A DNA stretch of 64,000 nt from a bacterium (GTDB lineage Bacteria > Desulfobacterota > Binatia > DP-6). Each line of letters begins with the position of its first letter. The stretch's first letter is position 1. The translations under genes were made by a program, and so were the position numbers. The stretch spans positions 1-64,000 of the forward strand of contig JAHCID010000008.1 of assembly GCA_026129405.1 (NCBI GenBank), in the 5' to 3' direction. The notes under the pieces are model-generated. The model saw only the letters and a list, made by a program, of their open reading frames with translations, was not told the origin of the DNA and did no database searches. Shown here piece by piece: positions 17,337 to 25,619 of the stretch.

Positions 17337-17740
17337 GCGACGTCTTCGCGCGGCCGCTGCCGAAGCTCCAGGGGCTGACGGCCGAGTTCTACGCCTTCAC
17401 GAAGCGGCGCGAGCTGCGCTTCCAGCGTTGCACCGCGTGCGGCGTCTGGCGGCACGTGCCGCGCCTGTGGTGCGCGGCGTGCGGCAGCGAGGCGTGGGAG
17501 TGGGCGCGCTCGGCGGGGGAGGGCGCGGTCTACGCGTGGTCCGTCACCCACAAGCCGATGCACCCGGGCTTCCTCGACCTGCCGTACGCGACCGTCGTCG
17601 TGGAGCTGGCCGAGGGGCCGCGGCTCCTCACCTGGGTGCGCGACGTGGCGCCGGCCGACCTGCGCATCGGCCTGCCCGTGCGCGTCGACTTCGAGGACGC
17701 GAGCGACGCGGTGACGCTGCCTATCTTCCGCCCGCGCTGA
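17333..17740 (+). CDS. DUF35 OB-fold / zinc-ribbon partner of the thiolase
   Basis: This 135-residue protein has an N-terminal helix (LTAEFYAFTKRRELRFQRC), a rubredoxin-like zinc ribbon with two CxxC knuckles (CTACGVWRHVPRLWCAACG), and an OB-fold domain from about residue 60. Family members bind a thiolase or Ltp2-type enzyme and help recognise the acyl-CoA. The start codon overlaps the thiolase stop (ATGA), giving translational coupling and probably a fixed stoichiometry. All four zinc-ligand cysteines are present. Confidence 0.88.
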   Translation: MSDVFARPLPKLQGLTAEFYAFTKRRELRFQRCTACGVWRHVPRLWCAACGSEAWEWARSAGEGAVYAWSVTHKPMHPGFLDLPYATVVVELAEGPRLLTWVRDVAPADLRIGLPVRVDFEDASDAVTLPIFRPR

Positions 17741-17749
17741 GCGCGGGCG
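17729..17749. terminator. Bidirectional hairpin at convergent ends
   Basis: A 9-base stem (CGCCCGCGC with GCGCGGGCG) has the TGA stop codon of the DUF35 gene as its loop. It lies between that gene and the convergent DUF427 gene, which ends at 17753, so it can serve both. There is no U-tract. Confidence 0.5.
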
Positions 17750-17752
17750 GGC

Positions 17753-18217
17753 TCACCGGCCGGCAGGCCCGAAGGGGCCGAGCACGTCCGGCGTCACCCA
17801 GCCGCCGTGCGCGTCGCCCGGCTGTGCGACGACGCGCTGGCCGTCGACGAAGCACGCGTCCATGCGGCTCGGGAAGAACGCATAGTGGCCGGCGAGCAGC
17901 TCGTAGCCGGGCTCGGGAGCCGGGAAGGTCCAGGCGCCCTGCATCGTCTGGCGACCGCAGACGACGACGTCGAAGTAGCGCGCGATGCCCTTCCACGAGC
18001 AGGCGCTCGCGTAGGCGCTCGGGCGCAGGCACTCGAGGCGGACGTCGCCGCGCGGGAAGTAGTAGTTGGGCGGGTGGCTGATCGTCAGCACGCGGAGCGC
18101 GCGCTGCGAGTCGGCGATGACCTCGCCGTTGTAGACCACCTGCACGTGGCGGCGGACGCATTCGATGCGCGGCGGGCACGGGTAATCCCACACGCACTCC
18201 TGCTTCGGGTGCGACAT
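17753..18217 (-). CDS. DUF427 family protein
   Basis: This is a 154-residue cytosolic protein of the DUF427 family, which forms a small beta-barrel of unknown role. Typical segments are VQVVYNGEVIADSQRALRVL, PNYYFPRGDVRLECL, and CSWKGIARYFDVVV with the conserved Trp-Lys-Gly. The C-terminal YAFFPSRMDACFVDGQRV is also characteristic. The start at 18217 is the ATG directly ahead of the conserved N-terminus. It is convergent with the DUF35 gene. No operon partner is evident. Confidence 0.85.
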   Translation of the reverse strand: MSHPKQECVWDYPCPPRIECVRRHVQVVYNGEVIADSQRALRVLTISHPPNYYFPRGDVRLECLRPSAYASACSWKGIARYFDVVVCGRQTMQGAWTFPAPEPGYELLAGHYAFFPSRMDACFVDGQRVVAQPGDAHGGWVTPDVLGPFGPAGR

Positions 18218-18465
18218 GCGACCTGTCAGGCCGCCGCGCGGCCGGCGTTCAGGGGCTCCAGCGGGAGCGCGCATCGCATCTCGCAGCATACGCGCAGCTT
18301 CTTCGGGTCCGGCGCTCCCCGGACGTCCAACGACTTCATGCGCGGTCCTGGCTACACGCACCGCCAGCTCAGGCAAGTCTCGCGGGCCCTTGCGTCGGCG
18401 TGGCGGCGAGGCGTTGCGGCGTCGGGGTTGCGGGACGCGGGGCCAGCGCCTAGGACGCCGGTCGC
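18218..18465. other. Intergenic region, nothing recognised
   Basis: This 248-base gap lies between the divergent DUF427 and GH17-like genes. I see no convincing gene, repeat, hairpin or sigma-70 promoter pair in it. Confidence 0.5.
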
Positions 18466-19593
18466 GTGCGCGTGCGGCGACGGTGTCCTCCCCGGTGGAG
18501 CGCGGCGGCGGGTCTGGCCGTCGTCGTGTCGCTCGCGACCCTGCCCGCGGCGGCGGAGACGGGACGCGCCGTCGTCTACACGCCGCGCGGCTACGCGCCG
18601 GGAGACCCGGCGTGGCGGCCGCGGGCGCGCGAGCTGCGCGCCGACGCTGCCGACCTCCGCGCCCTCGGCGTCGACCTCGTCGCCACCTGGGCGAGCCCCC
18701 GCGTGCTGGCGCCGGTGTGCCGGCACCTGAAGCGTCATGGCCTGCCGAGCGTCGTCCTCGGCGTCGCCGATCCGGGCGACGCGGCCGAGGTGCGGGCGGC
18801 GGCGCACGCTCGCCGCTGCGCGGACGGCTACGCCGTCGGCAGCGGCGGTCTCGGCACGCGCTACGACCGCGACGCCCTGCGTGCGGCGGTGACGCGCCTG
18901 CGTGCGACCGGGCGTCCGGTCGTGGTGCGCGAGGCGGCGGACGTCCTCGCGACCGACGCCGTGCTGCGCGCGCTCGGCGACGAGCCGTCGCCGCTGGCGT
19001 TCCCGAGCGCCGACGAGGGCTCGCAGGCGGCCTGCGGCATCGCCATCGCGGACTACCGGCGCGTCGAGCAGACGCTGCCCGCGGGACAGATCCTGCGTCT
19101 CGGCGCGAGCGGCCTCGCGGCCGCCGGCGGCGGCGTGGCCAACCCGTCGTACCAGCGTGCCTACTTCCTGTGCCTGTCGAGCCGCGGCGTGCCGGCGGCG
19201 ATGTTCGAGGCCTACGATCAGCCGTGGCGCACGACGCCCGTCGGCCCGCACGCGGGGCTGTTCCGCGCCGACGGCACGCCGCGCCGCTTCGCGCAGGAGC
19301 TGCTGCGGTTGACGCTGACGGCGACGCTCGAGCCGGACGGTCGTCTCCACGGCCGCGTCGCCCCCGCCGTCGGCGCACGCTGGCGCGTCGTGCCCTGGTC
19401 GCACGGCACGACGTGGGCGCCCGGCGTGCCCGTGCCGATCGAACGCGACGGCCGCTGGCAGGCGGCGGTCGCGCCGGGCCGGCCATGGGCCGCGACGCTC
19501 GAGCCGCGCGACGCGCCGCCGCCGGTTGCGAGCGCGCCGCCGCCGGCGGTCGACGAGGAGCGCGTCTACGCGGTGGTGCAGTCCCCACGATGA
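18466..19593 (+). CDS. Exported GH17-like glycoside hydrolase homologue, possibly inactive
   Basis: This 375-residue protein starts at GTG 18466 with signal peptide AAGLAVVVSLATLPAAA. The TIM-barrel texture follows bacterial GH17 beta-1,3-glucanase-like proteins, most clearly in the late strand MFEAYDQPWR, which matches the usual FEAFDxPWK. At the expected nucleophile segment (GEAGWPS in GH17) this protein reads LGASGLAAAGG, so the catalytic Glu appears to be replaced. The C-terminal 90 residues look like a small beta domain. The family assignment is tentative. The last codon overlaps the start of the GNAT gene (ATGA). Confidence 0.55.
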   Translation: MRVRRRCPPRWSAAAGLAVVVSLATLPAAAETGRAVVYTPRGYAPGDPAWRPRARELRADAADLRALGVDLVATWASPRVLAPVCRHLKRHGLPSVVLGVADPGDAAEVRAAAHARRCADGYAVGSGGLGTRYDRDALRAAVTRLRATGRPVVVREAADVLATDAVLRALGDEPSPLAFPSADEGSQAACGIAIADYRRVEQTLPAGQILRLGASGLAAAGGGVANPSYQRAYFLCLSSRGVPAAMFEAYDQPWRTTPVGPHAGLFRADGTPRRFAQELLRLTLTATLEPDGRLHGRVAPAVGARWRVVPWSHGTTWAPGVPVPIERDGRWQAAVAPGRPWAATLEPRDAPPPVASAPPPAVDEERVYAVVQSPR

Positions 19594-20099
19594 TGCTGCC
19601 CACGCTGACGAGCGCGCGCCTGCGCCTGCGGCAGGCGACGACGAATGACGTCGATACGCTGCATGCGCTGTGGATCGACCCCGCGGTGCGCCGATTCCTC
19701 TGGGACGACGTCGCGATTCCGCGCGCGCACGCCGCTGCGGCGATCGCCGGCTGGTCGGCGGCGGCCGCCGCGTGCCGGCTCGGCCTGTGGGTCGTCGAGC
19801 GGCTCGGCGACGCCGCGCTCGTGGGCTTCGTCGCGCTGCTGCCCTACGGCGGTGGGCCGGACGCCGAGCTGCTCTATGGCCTCGCGCCTGCGGCGTGGGG
19901 TCAGGGCCTTGCGACTGAGGCTGCGGCGGTGGTTCTCGACTGGGGCCTCGGACCGCGCGGCCTCGCGCGCGTGGTGGCCCGCGCCGATGTTCCGAACACG
20001 GCCTCGCTGCGCGTGATGGCGCGGCTCGGCATGATTCGCGTCGGCCGCGAGGCAGGGCCCGCGGGCCCGCTCGAACGCTGGGAGCGGGCGCGCGGCTAG
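19590..20099 (+). CDS. GNAT-family N-acetyltransferase
   Basis: This 169-residue acetyl-CoA-dependent transferase of the RimJ/RimL-like type opens with LTSARLRLRQATTNDVDTL. The acetyl-CoA-binding segment is GLAPAAWGQGLATEAAAVVLDW, and the C-terminal VVARADVPNTASLRVMARLGM is typical of amino-acid or ribosomal-protein acetyltransferases. The start overlaps the GH17-like stop codon. Its stop codon (CTAG, shared on both strands) abuts that of the convergent MAPEG gene. The substrate cannot be inferred. Confidence 0.85.
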   Translation: MMLPTLTSARLRLRQATTNDVDTLHALWIDPAVRRFLWDDVAIPRAHAAAAIAGWSAAAAACRLGLWVVERLGDAALVGFVALLPYGGGPDAELLYGLAPAAWGQGLATEAAAVVLDWGLGPRGLARVVARADVPNTASLRVMARLGMIRVGREAGPAGPLERWERARG

Positions 20100-20488
20100 A
20101 AGAGCTGCGCCAGAATCAGGAGCTCGCCGACCGTCCCCGCGAAGAACGCCAGCGTGCGGATGCCGGTGAGGCCGAGGACGTAGACTGCGGCGTGCGCCAC
20201 CCGGGCCCAGAAGAAGAGGGTGGCGCCCAGCGCCGTGGTCGCGTTGGCCCTGCCCGCGAGGTGGGCGACGAGGACCAGGATCGCGAACACCGCGAGGTTC
20301 TCGACCAGGTTCGCGTGGGCGCGGACGCCGCGCTTCACCCAGGCGGGCTCCGGCGGCGGCTCGCCCTCGCGGTTGCCCATCCCGTAGGCGAGGCCGCCGG
20401 GCGACGAGAGCCGGCCGGACGCGTAGACGACCGGCAGGGTGAGGCAGAGCATCGCGGTCCACACCAGCATCCACAGGTCGGTCGTCAT
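20096..20488 (-). CDS. MAPEG family membrane protein
   Basis: This 130-residue protein has four predicted transmembrane helices, matching the MAPEG (microsomal glutathione S-transferase-like) family. Helix 1 is MLVWTAMLCLTLPVVYASG, and the conserved Arg-Ala-His-Ala-Asn-Leu-Val-Glu-Asn motif (RAHANLVENLAVFAILVL) begins helix 2. Later helices include FFWARVAHAAVYVLGL and FFAGTVGELLILAQL. Bacterial relatives are integral membrane proteins of largely unknown substrate. It shares a CTAG with the end of the convergent GNAT gene. Confidence 0.85.
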   Translation of the reverse strand: MTTDLWMLVWTAMLCLTLPVVYASGRLSSPGGLAYGMGNREGEPPPEPAWVKRGVRAHANLVENLAVFAILVLVAHLAGRANATTALGATLFFWARVAHAAVYVLGLTGIRTLAFFAGTVGELLILAQLF

Positions 20489-20576
20489 GGCGCGCCGCTA
20501 GCATGCTTCCCGGCGCGGCGGAAGCGGAGCCGGGCGGTGCTGGCAAGGTCCGTGCGAGCCGGGCACAACCGACGGC

Positions 20577-22088
20577 ATGGACGCCATGCTCCGCCGCGCC
20601 TTCAACGCGCACGTGACCGACGTCCTGCCGGAGCCGACGCCGCTCGATCCCGCCCCACGCCTGGGCGGGCGCCTCGGCCGCGTCGTCCTGCTGAAGCGCG
20701 AGGACCTGACGCCCGTATTCTCGTTCAAGATCCGCGGCGCTTACAACCGCATCGTGCACCTGTCCGAGGCGGAGCGGGCCGCGGGCGTGATCGCGTCGTC
20801 GGCCGGCAACCATGCGCAGGGGGTGGCGTTCGCGGCGCGCAAGCTCGGGCTGCGGGCGCACATCGTGATGCCGCGCACCACGCCGGCCATCAAGGTCGAC
20901 GCCGTGCGCCGGCTCGGCGCCAGCATCGATCTGGTCGGCGACGACTACGCCGACGCCGCGGCCCACTGCACGGCGGTCGCGGCCGACACCGGCATGACCG
21001 TCGTGCCGCCGTACGACCATCCCGACGTGATCGCCGGGCAGGCGACCGTCGGCCTCGAGCTGCTCTCGCAGGCGCCGCGCGCGCTCGCCACGGTGCTGAT
21101 GCCGATCGGCGGCGGAGGGCTCGCCGCCGGCATCGCGGCGGTCGTGAAGGAGCTGCGGCCCGACGTGCGCGTCGTCGGCGTGCAGCCCGACGACGCCGAC
21201 GCCATGGCGCGCTCGCTGGCGGCGGGCGCGCGCGTCGCGCTGGACCACGTCGGCATCTTCGCCGACGGCGTCGCCGTGCGCACGCCGGGCGAGCACACGT
21301 TCGCGCTCTGCCGGCGCTATCTCGACGGCATCGTCACCGTCTCCGTCGACGAGATATGCGCCGCGATCCGCGACGTCTTCACCGACACGCGCTCGGTGCT
21401 GGAGCCCGCGGGCGCGCTCGGCGTCGCCGGGCTGAAGCGGCTGGCGGCCGACGGGGCCCTCGCCGCGGGACCGGCCGTGGCCGTCCTCTCCGGCGCCAAC
21501 ATGAGCTTCGCGCGCCTCGGCTACGTCGCCGAGCGGGCGGCGGTCGGCGAGCATCGCGAGGCGCTCTTCGCGGCCACCATCCCCGAGCGGCCGGGCGCTT
21601 TCCTCGCCTTCTGCCGCCGGATCGGCGACCGCAGCGTCACCGAGTTCAACTACCGGCTGGCCACGCGCGACGCGGCGCACGTGTTCGTCGGCGTCGAGGT
21701 GGCGGGGCGCGACGAGGCGCAGGCGCTGCTCGCGCGCCTGGCGCACGACGGCACCGCCTGCATCGACCTGTCCGAGAACGACCTCGCGAAGACCCACGTC
21801 CGGCACATGGTGGGCGGGCGGACGCCTGCGGTCCGCGACGAGGTGCTGCTCGCCGTCGACTTCCCGGAGCGCCCCGGCGCACTGCTCCAGTTTCTCGAGA
21901 GCCTCGGCCAGCGGTGGAACATCTCGCTGTTCCACTACCGCAACGCGGGCGGGGCCTTCGGCCGCGTCCTCGTGGGCCTCGAGGTCCCCGGGCCGGAGCG
22001 CGACGAGCTGCGCGCGCGCCTCGACCGGCTCGGGTTCGCCTACACCGACGAGTCCGCGAACCCCGCCGGCCGCCTCTTCCTTGGCTGA
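20577..22088 (+). CDS. ilvA: Threonine dehydratase, biosynthetic, with two ACT-like domains
   Basis: This 503-residue PLP enzyme deaminates threonine to 2-oxobutanoate, the first step of isoleucine synthesis. K51 in FSFKIRGAYN holds PLP, SAGNHAQGVAF binds the carboxylate, and a glycine loop (GGGGLAAG) binds phosphate. The C-terminal 170 residues contain two ACT-like repeats, each starting ERPGA (ERPGAFLAFCRRIG and ERPGALLQFLESLG). This marks the isoleucine-feedback-regulated long form rather than the catabolic short form. Acetolactate synthase for the next step lies 34 kb away at 55897. Confidence 0.92.
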   Translation: MDAMLRRAFNAHVTDVLPEPTPLDPAPRLGGRLGRVVLLKREDLTPVFSFKIRGAYNRIVHLSEAERAAGVIASSAGNHAQGVAFAARKLGLRAHIVMPRTTPAIKVDAVRRLGASIDLVGDDYADAAAHCTAVAADTGMTVVPPYDHPDVIAGQATVGLELLSQAPRALATVLMPIGGGGLAAGIAAVVKELRPDVRVVGVQPDDADAMARSLAAGARVALDHVGIFADGVAVRTPGEHTFALCRRYLDGIVTVSVDEICAAIRDVFTDTRSVLEPAGALGVAGLKRLAADGALAAGPAVAVLSGANMSFARLGYVAERAAVGEHREALFAATIPERPGAFLAFCRRIGDRSVTEFNYRLATRDAAHVFVGVEVAGRDEAQALLARLAHDGTACIDLSENDLAKTHVRHMVGGRTPAVRDEVLLAVDFPERPGALLQFLESLGQRWNISLFHYRNAGGAFGRVLVGLEVPGPERDELRARLDRLGFAYTDESANPAGRLFLG

Positions 22089-22100
22089 ATAATTCATGGA

Positions 22101-22117
22101 CAGCCGGATTCCGGCTG
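22101..22117 (+). terminator. Short hairpin after ilvA
   Basis: CAGCCGG and CCGGCTG pair as a 7-base stem around ATT, 12 bases after the ilvA stop. There is no U-tract. It may be a terminator, or a regulatory palindrome for the next gene, which starts at 22146. Confidence 0.4.
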
Positions 22118-22145
22118 CGCTAGCGTCCGCCCAGGAGGACGCTCC

Positions 22146-24350
22146 ATGCGTACGAGGGGGATCATCGTCGCGTTCGTCGTCACCGTCGTGGCCCACGGGG
22201 CCGTCGCGGCACCGACGCCGGCGCAGAAATGCCAGGACGCCATCGCGTCGGCCGCGGGCAAGTACTTCGGTACACGCGCGAAGACGCTCGGGAAGTGCCG
22301 GGACGGTCGGGCCGCGAGCGGCACGCCCGCCGACTGCGCCAGCGACGCGGGCGTCGTCACGTCGCTCGCCAAGGCCCAGGACAAGCTGACCAAGTCGGTC
22401 ACGGCCAAATGCCCGGGCGCGACCATCGCCGACGCCGACCTCGGCCTCGCCTGCGACGGCGCGGCCACCGTCGGCGACGTCGTCACCTGCGTCGTCGCCG
22501 CCGTGCACGGGCCGCGTGCCGACGAGCTCATCGACACCGGTTACGACGACGCCGGGCAGCTCGCCGACGCCGGCGTGCGCGCCTGCCAGAAGACCATCGG
22601 GAAGGCGATCCAGAAGGCGGCCAACGCGCGCCTGAAGCTGCGCCGCGCCTGCGCCAAGAAGGCGGTGTTCTCCGGCAGCGGCGCGCGCTGCCCCGACGAG
22701 AAGACCCTCGCGAAGCTCGACAAGGCGCGCGAGAAGCTGATCGCCGTCGTCGAGACCAAGTGCACCGACGCGCAGGTGCTCGACGCCGCCATCGAGTTCG
22801 GCGGCGAGTGCGGCGACACGCGCGCCGGCGCGCCGGTGCACCCGTTCAGCTTCCTCACGTTCCTGCGCGTCGGGGTCACGAACGCGAACGCGATCCCGCC
22901 CGTCGCGCGGCTCTCGCGCTGCCTCGCCGCGGCGTCGGCGGTGCAGGGCGACACGGGCGCGGCGGCGGTCTATCCGCTCTCCGACGCCGCGCCGTTCTCG
23001 TACGGCGTGGCCGCCGGCGACGCCACGCCGAGCGCCTTCATCGCCTGGACGCGCGCCGACGGACCCGGGCCGGTGACCCTCGAGGTCTCCACCGACGCGC
23101 GCTTCACGAACGTCGTGCAGACCCAGCCGGGCCTGGTTCCCAACCCGGCACGCGACAACGTCGTCAAGACCGACGTGAGCGGGCTGTCGGCCGCCACGAC
23201 CTACTTCTACCGCTTCACCCAGGGCGCCGACACGAGCCGCACCGGCCGCGTGCGCACCGCCCCGTCCCCGTCCTCCACGGCGCCGCTCCACTTCGCCTTC
23301 ACCGGCGACTCGAACGCCTTCTTCATGCCGTACAGCGTCCTCGAGGGGATCACCCGCGATGCACCGGACCTATGGCTGTACATCGGCGACACGATCTACG
23401 GCGACGATCCGCGCAGCGGCACGGGCATCGCGACCACGCTGCCGGAGTACTGGACGAAGTACCGGGAGAACCGCGAAGACCGCGCGCTGCGCGACCTCAT
23501 GGCCAGCACCGGCACGGTCAGCATGACCGACGACCACGAGGTGACGAACGACTACTACGGCTCGCCGTTCGGCGCCTTCGGCCCGCAGATCATCGCCGGA
23601 AACCACGCGTTCCGCGACTGGCAGCCGGTGCGCGAGGACGGCGTCGACCCGATGCGGCTCTACCGCAGCTTCAAGTGGGGCGACGTTGCGGAGTTCTTCG
23701 TCATCGACGCGCGCCAGTACCGCAACCCACAGGCCTACCTCACGCAGCCGGCCTGCCTGTCGGGCGGCCAGCCGGCCACGCTGCCGCCGGCGGGCCCGTG
23801 CACGACCGAGATCAACAGCCCGAGCCGCACCTACCTCGGCGCCGCGCAGAAGGCGTGGCTGAAGGCGGGGCTCCAGAGCTCGACCGCGAAGTGGAAGTTC
23901 GTGATGAACGGCCCGCTGCTGACGAGCCTGCTCTTCGTGCCCTACGACCGCTGGGAGGGCTATGCGGCGGAGCGCACCGAGATCATGGAGTTCATCCGCA
24001 ATCCCGACGGCAACCCGATGACGAACGACCACGTGCGGAACGTCGTCTTCCTCTCCACCGACATCCACGCCGCGATCTACAACACCGGCGCCGCCAACCC
24101 GGGCCCGGCGGGCGGTGCGATCCCGGAGATCGTCGCGGGCGCCATCGGCATGGATCCGATCTACCGCGAGCTGCCGCCGGCGGTGCTGGGGCTCGTCGGC
24201 AGCCTCCCGTCGCTCTTCCCGACGGTGCAGTACTACGACATCGATCGGCGCAACTACGTGAGCATCGTCGCCGACACCGCCACGGCCGCGGTCGCCTACA
24301 AGGACAACAACGGCGAGGTCATCCGGACCTTCACGCTCACCGCCGAATAG
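22146..24350 (+). CDS. phoD: PhoD-like secreted alkaline phosphatase/phosphodiesterase with helical cysteine domain
   Basis: This 734-residue protein has an AGGAGG ribosome site and signal peptide IIVAFVVTVVAHGAVA. Residues about 25-240 are a helical, Lys-rich, cysteine-paired domain with repeats such as AKAQDKLTKSVTAKC and LDKAREKLIAVVETKC. A PhoD N-terminal Ig-like domain (FSYGVAAGDATPSAFIAWTR) follows at about 280-370. The metallophosphatase has FTGDSNAF, WLYIGDTIYGDD (about 415), DDHEVTNDY and STDIHAAIYN. PhoD enzymes use iron and calcium and release phosphate from phosphodiesters outside the cytoplasm. The helical N-domain is not part of classical PhoD. Confidence 0.82.
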   Translation: MRTRGIIVAFVVTVVAHGAVAAPTPAQKCQDAIASAAGKYFGTRAKTLGKCRDGRAASGTPADCASDAGVVTSLAKAQDKLTKSVTAKCPGATIADADLGLACDGAATVGDVVTCVVAAVHGPRADELIDTGYDDAGQLADAGVRACQKTIGKAIQKAANARLKLRRACAKKAVFSGSGARCPDEKTLAKLDKAREKLIAVVETKCTDAQVLDAAIEFGGECGDTRAGAPVHPFSFLTFLRVGVTNANAIPPVARLSRCLAAASAVQGDTGAAAVYPLSDAAPFSYGVAAGDATPSAFIAWTRADGPGPVTLEVSTDARFTNVVQTQPGLVPNPARDNVVKTDVSGLSAATTYFYRFTQGADTSRTGRVRTAPSPSSTAPLHFAFTGDSNAFFMPYSVLEGITRDAPDLWLYIGDTIYGDDPRSGTGIATTLPEYWTKYRENREDRALRDLMASTGTVSMTDDHEVTNDYYGSPFGAFGPQIIAGNHAFRDWQPVREDGVDPMRLYRSFKWGDVAEFFVIDARQYRNPQAYLTQPACLSGGQPATLPPAGPCTTEINSPSRTYLGAAQKAWLKAGLQSSTAKWKFVMNGPLLTSLLFVPYDRWEGYAAERTEIMEFIRNPDGNPMTNDHVRNVVFLSTDIHAAIYNTGAANPGPAGGAIPEIVAGAIGMDPIYRELPPAVLGLVGSLPSLFPTVQYYDIDRRNYVSIVADTATAAVAYKDNNGEVIRTFTLTAE

Positions 24351-24357
24351 CGCGCCA

Positions 24358-24389
24358 CGCGGGGCGGGCGGCAGGCCGCCCGTCCCGCG
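24358..24389 (+). terminator. Hairpin after the phoD-like gene
   Basis: A 15-base stem with one G-U pair (arms 24358-24372 and 24375-24389) starts 7 bases after the stop codon. It would be very stable, but there is no U-tract. Confidence 0.5.
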
Positions 24390-24528
24390 TCGACGACCAG
24401 ATCTGGACGCGGCGGCACGTCCTCGTCGCTCGTGCCGCCGCCGTCCGCGCGGATCGTCCCGCGCGCGGCGGCTCCGTGCGCACCGGCCCGACCGGGGAAT
24501 GGCGCGCGGCTTGCAACCCGCAGCCGGC

Positions 24529-25575
24529 ATGCCGACCATGCAAGCGCTGCTGCAGGAGGCCGCCGACAAGGGCGCCTCGGACCTCCACCTGAGCTCCGGC
24601 GAGCCGCCGATGCTGCGTGTCTGCGGCGACCTCGTGCGGACCGAAACCGGCCCGCTCGACGCCGAGACGGTGCTGTCCCTCGTCACCTCGATCATGGGCC
24701 CGCCGCAGAAGAAGCACTTCGAGGAGAACCTCGAGGCCGACTTCGCGACCGAGCTGGACGGCGTCGGCCGCTACCGCGTCAACGTCTTCCAGCACAACCG
24801 CGGCCCGGGCGCGGTGCTGCGCACGATCCCGACCAGGATCCCGGCGCTCGAGTCGATGGAGCTGCCGCCGGTGCTGAAGGAGCTGTGCACGAAGGAGCGC
24901 GGTCTGGTGCTGGTCACCGGGCCGACGGGCTCGGGCAAGTCGACGACGCTCGCGGCGATGCTCGATCACATCAACGACACGTGGGAGGGCCATGTCCTCA
25001 CGGTCGAGGACCCGATCGAGTTCGTGCACCGACCGAAGAAGTGCCTGGTCAACCAGCGCGAGGTCGGCCCGCACACGCACTCGTTCGCGAACGCCCTGAA
25101 GAGCGCGCTGCGCGAGGACCCCGACGTGATCCTCGTCGGCGAGCTGCGCGACCTCGAGACCATCTCGCTCGCCATCACCGCCGCCGAGACCGGGCACCTC
25201 GTGTTCGGCACCCTGCACACCTCGAGCGCGCCGAAGACGGTCGACCGCATCATCGACGCCTTCCCCGCCGGCCAGCAGTCGCAGATCCGCACCATGCTCT
25301 CCGAGTCGCTCGAGGCCGTGATCTCGCAGACGCTGCTCAAGAAGAAGGGCGGCGGCCGCGTCGCCGCGTGCGAGGTGCTGATCGGGACGCCGGCGGTGCG
25401 CAACCTGATCCGCGAGGCCAAGCTGCATCAGATCCCGTCGATGATGCAGACCGGCACGCGCCTCGGCATGCAGACGCTCGACATGGCGCTGCAGGACCTC
25501 GTGAAGCGCGGGATCATCGACAAGGAGCTGCTGCCGAAGCCCGCGGGGATGCCCGGCGCGACGGCGGCGGCCTGA
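24529..25575 (+). CDS. pilT: Type IV pilus retraction ATPase
   Basis: This protein of about 348 residues is a hexameric ATPase that powers pilus retraction at the inner membrane. It has the opening ADKGASDLHLSSGEPP, Walker A GPTGSGKSTTLAAML, the Asp box VLTVEDPIEF, Walker B ILVGELRDLETI and the His box GHLVFGTLHT. It also carries the C-terminal regulatory AIRNLIRE-like helix (AVRNLIREAKLHQIPSMMQT) of PilT rather than PilB or PilU. ATG 24529 fits the usual PilT N-terminus; ATG 24499 or 24538 are possible and none has a clear ribosome site. No other pilus gene is nearby. Confidence 0.92.
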   Translation: MPTMQALLQEAADKGASDLHLSSGEPPMLRVCGDLVRTETGPLDAETVLSLVTSIMGPPQKKHFEENLEADFATELDGVGRYRVNVFQHNRGPGAVLRTIPTRIPALESMELPPVLKELCTKERGLVLVTGPTGSGKSTTLAAMLDHINDTWEGHVLTVEDPIEFVHRPKKCLVNQREVGPHTHSFANALKSALREDPDVILVGELRDLETISLAITAAETGHLVFGTLHTSSAPKTVDRIIDAFPAGQQSQIRTMLSESLEAVISQTLLKKKGGGRVAACEVLIGTPAVRNLIREAKLHQIPSMMQTGTRLGMQTLDMALQDLVKRGIIDKELLPKPAGMPGATAAA

Positions 25576-25584
25576 TCGTCTTCT

Positions 25585-25609
25585 CGGCGTTGCGCCCGGC
25601 GCAACGCCG
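25585..25609. terminator. Bidirectional hairpin between pilT and the thioredoxin-like gene
   Basis: A perfect 11-base stem (CGGCGTTGCGC with GCGCAACGCCG) with a 3-base loop lies between the convergent stop codons at 25575 and 25620. It is well placed to end transcription from both sides. Confidence 0.6.
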
Positions 25610-25619
25610 TGTTGCAGCG

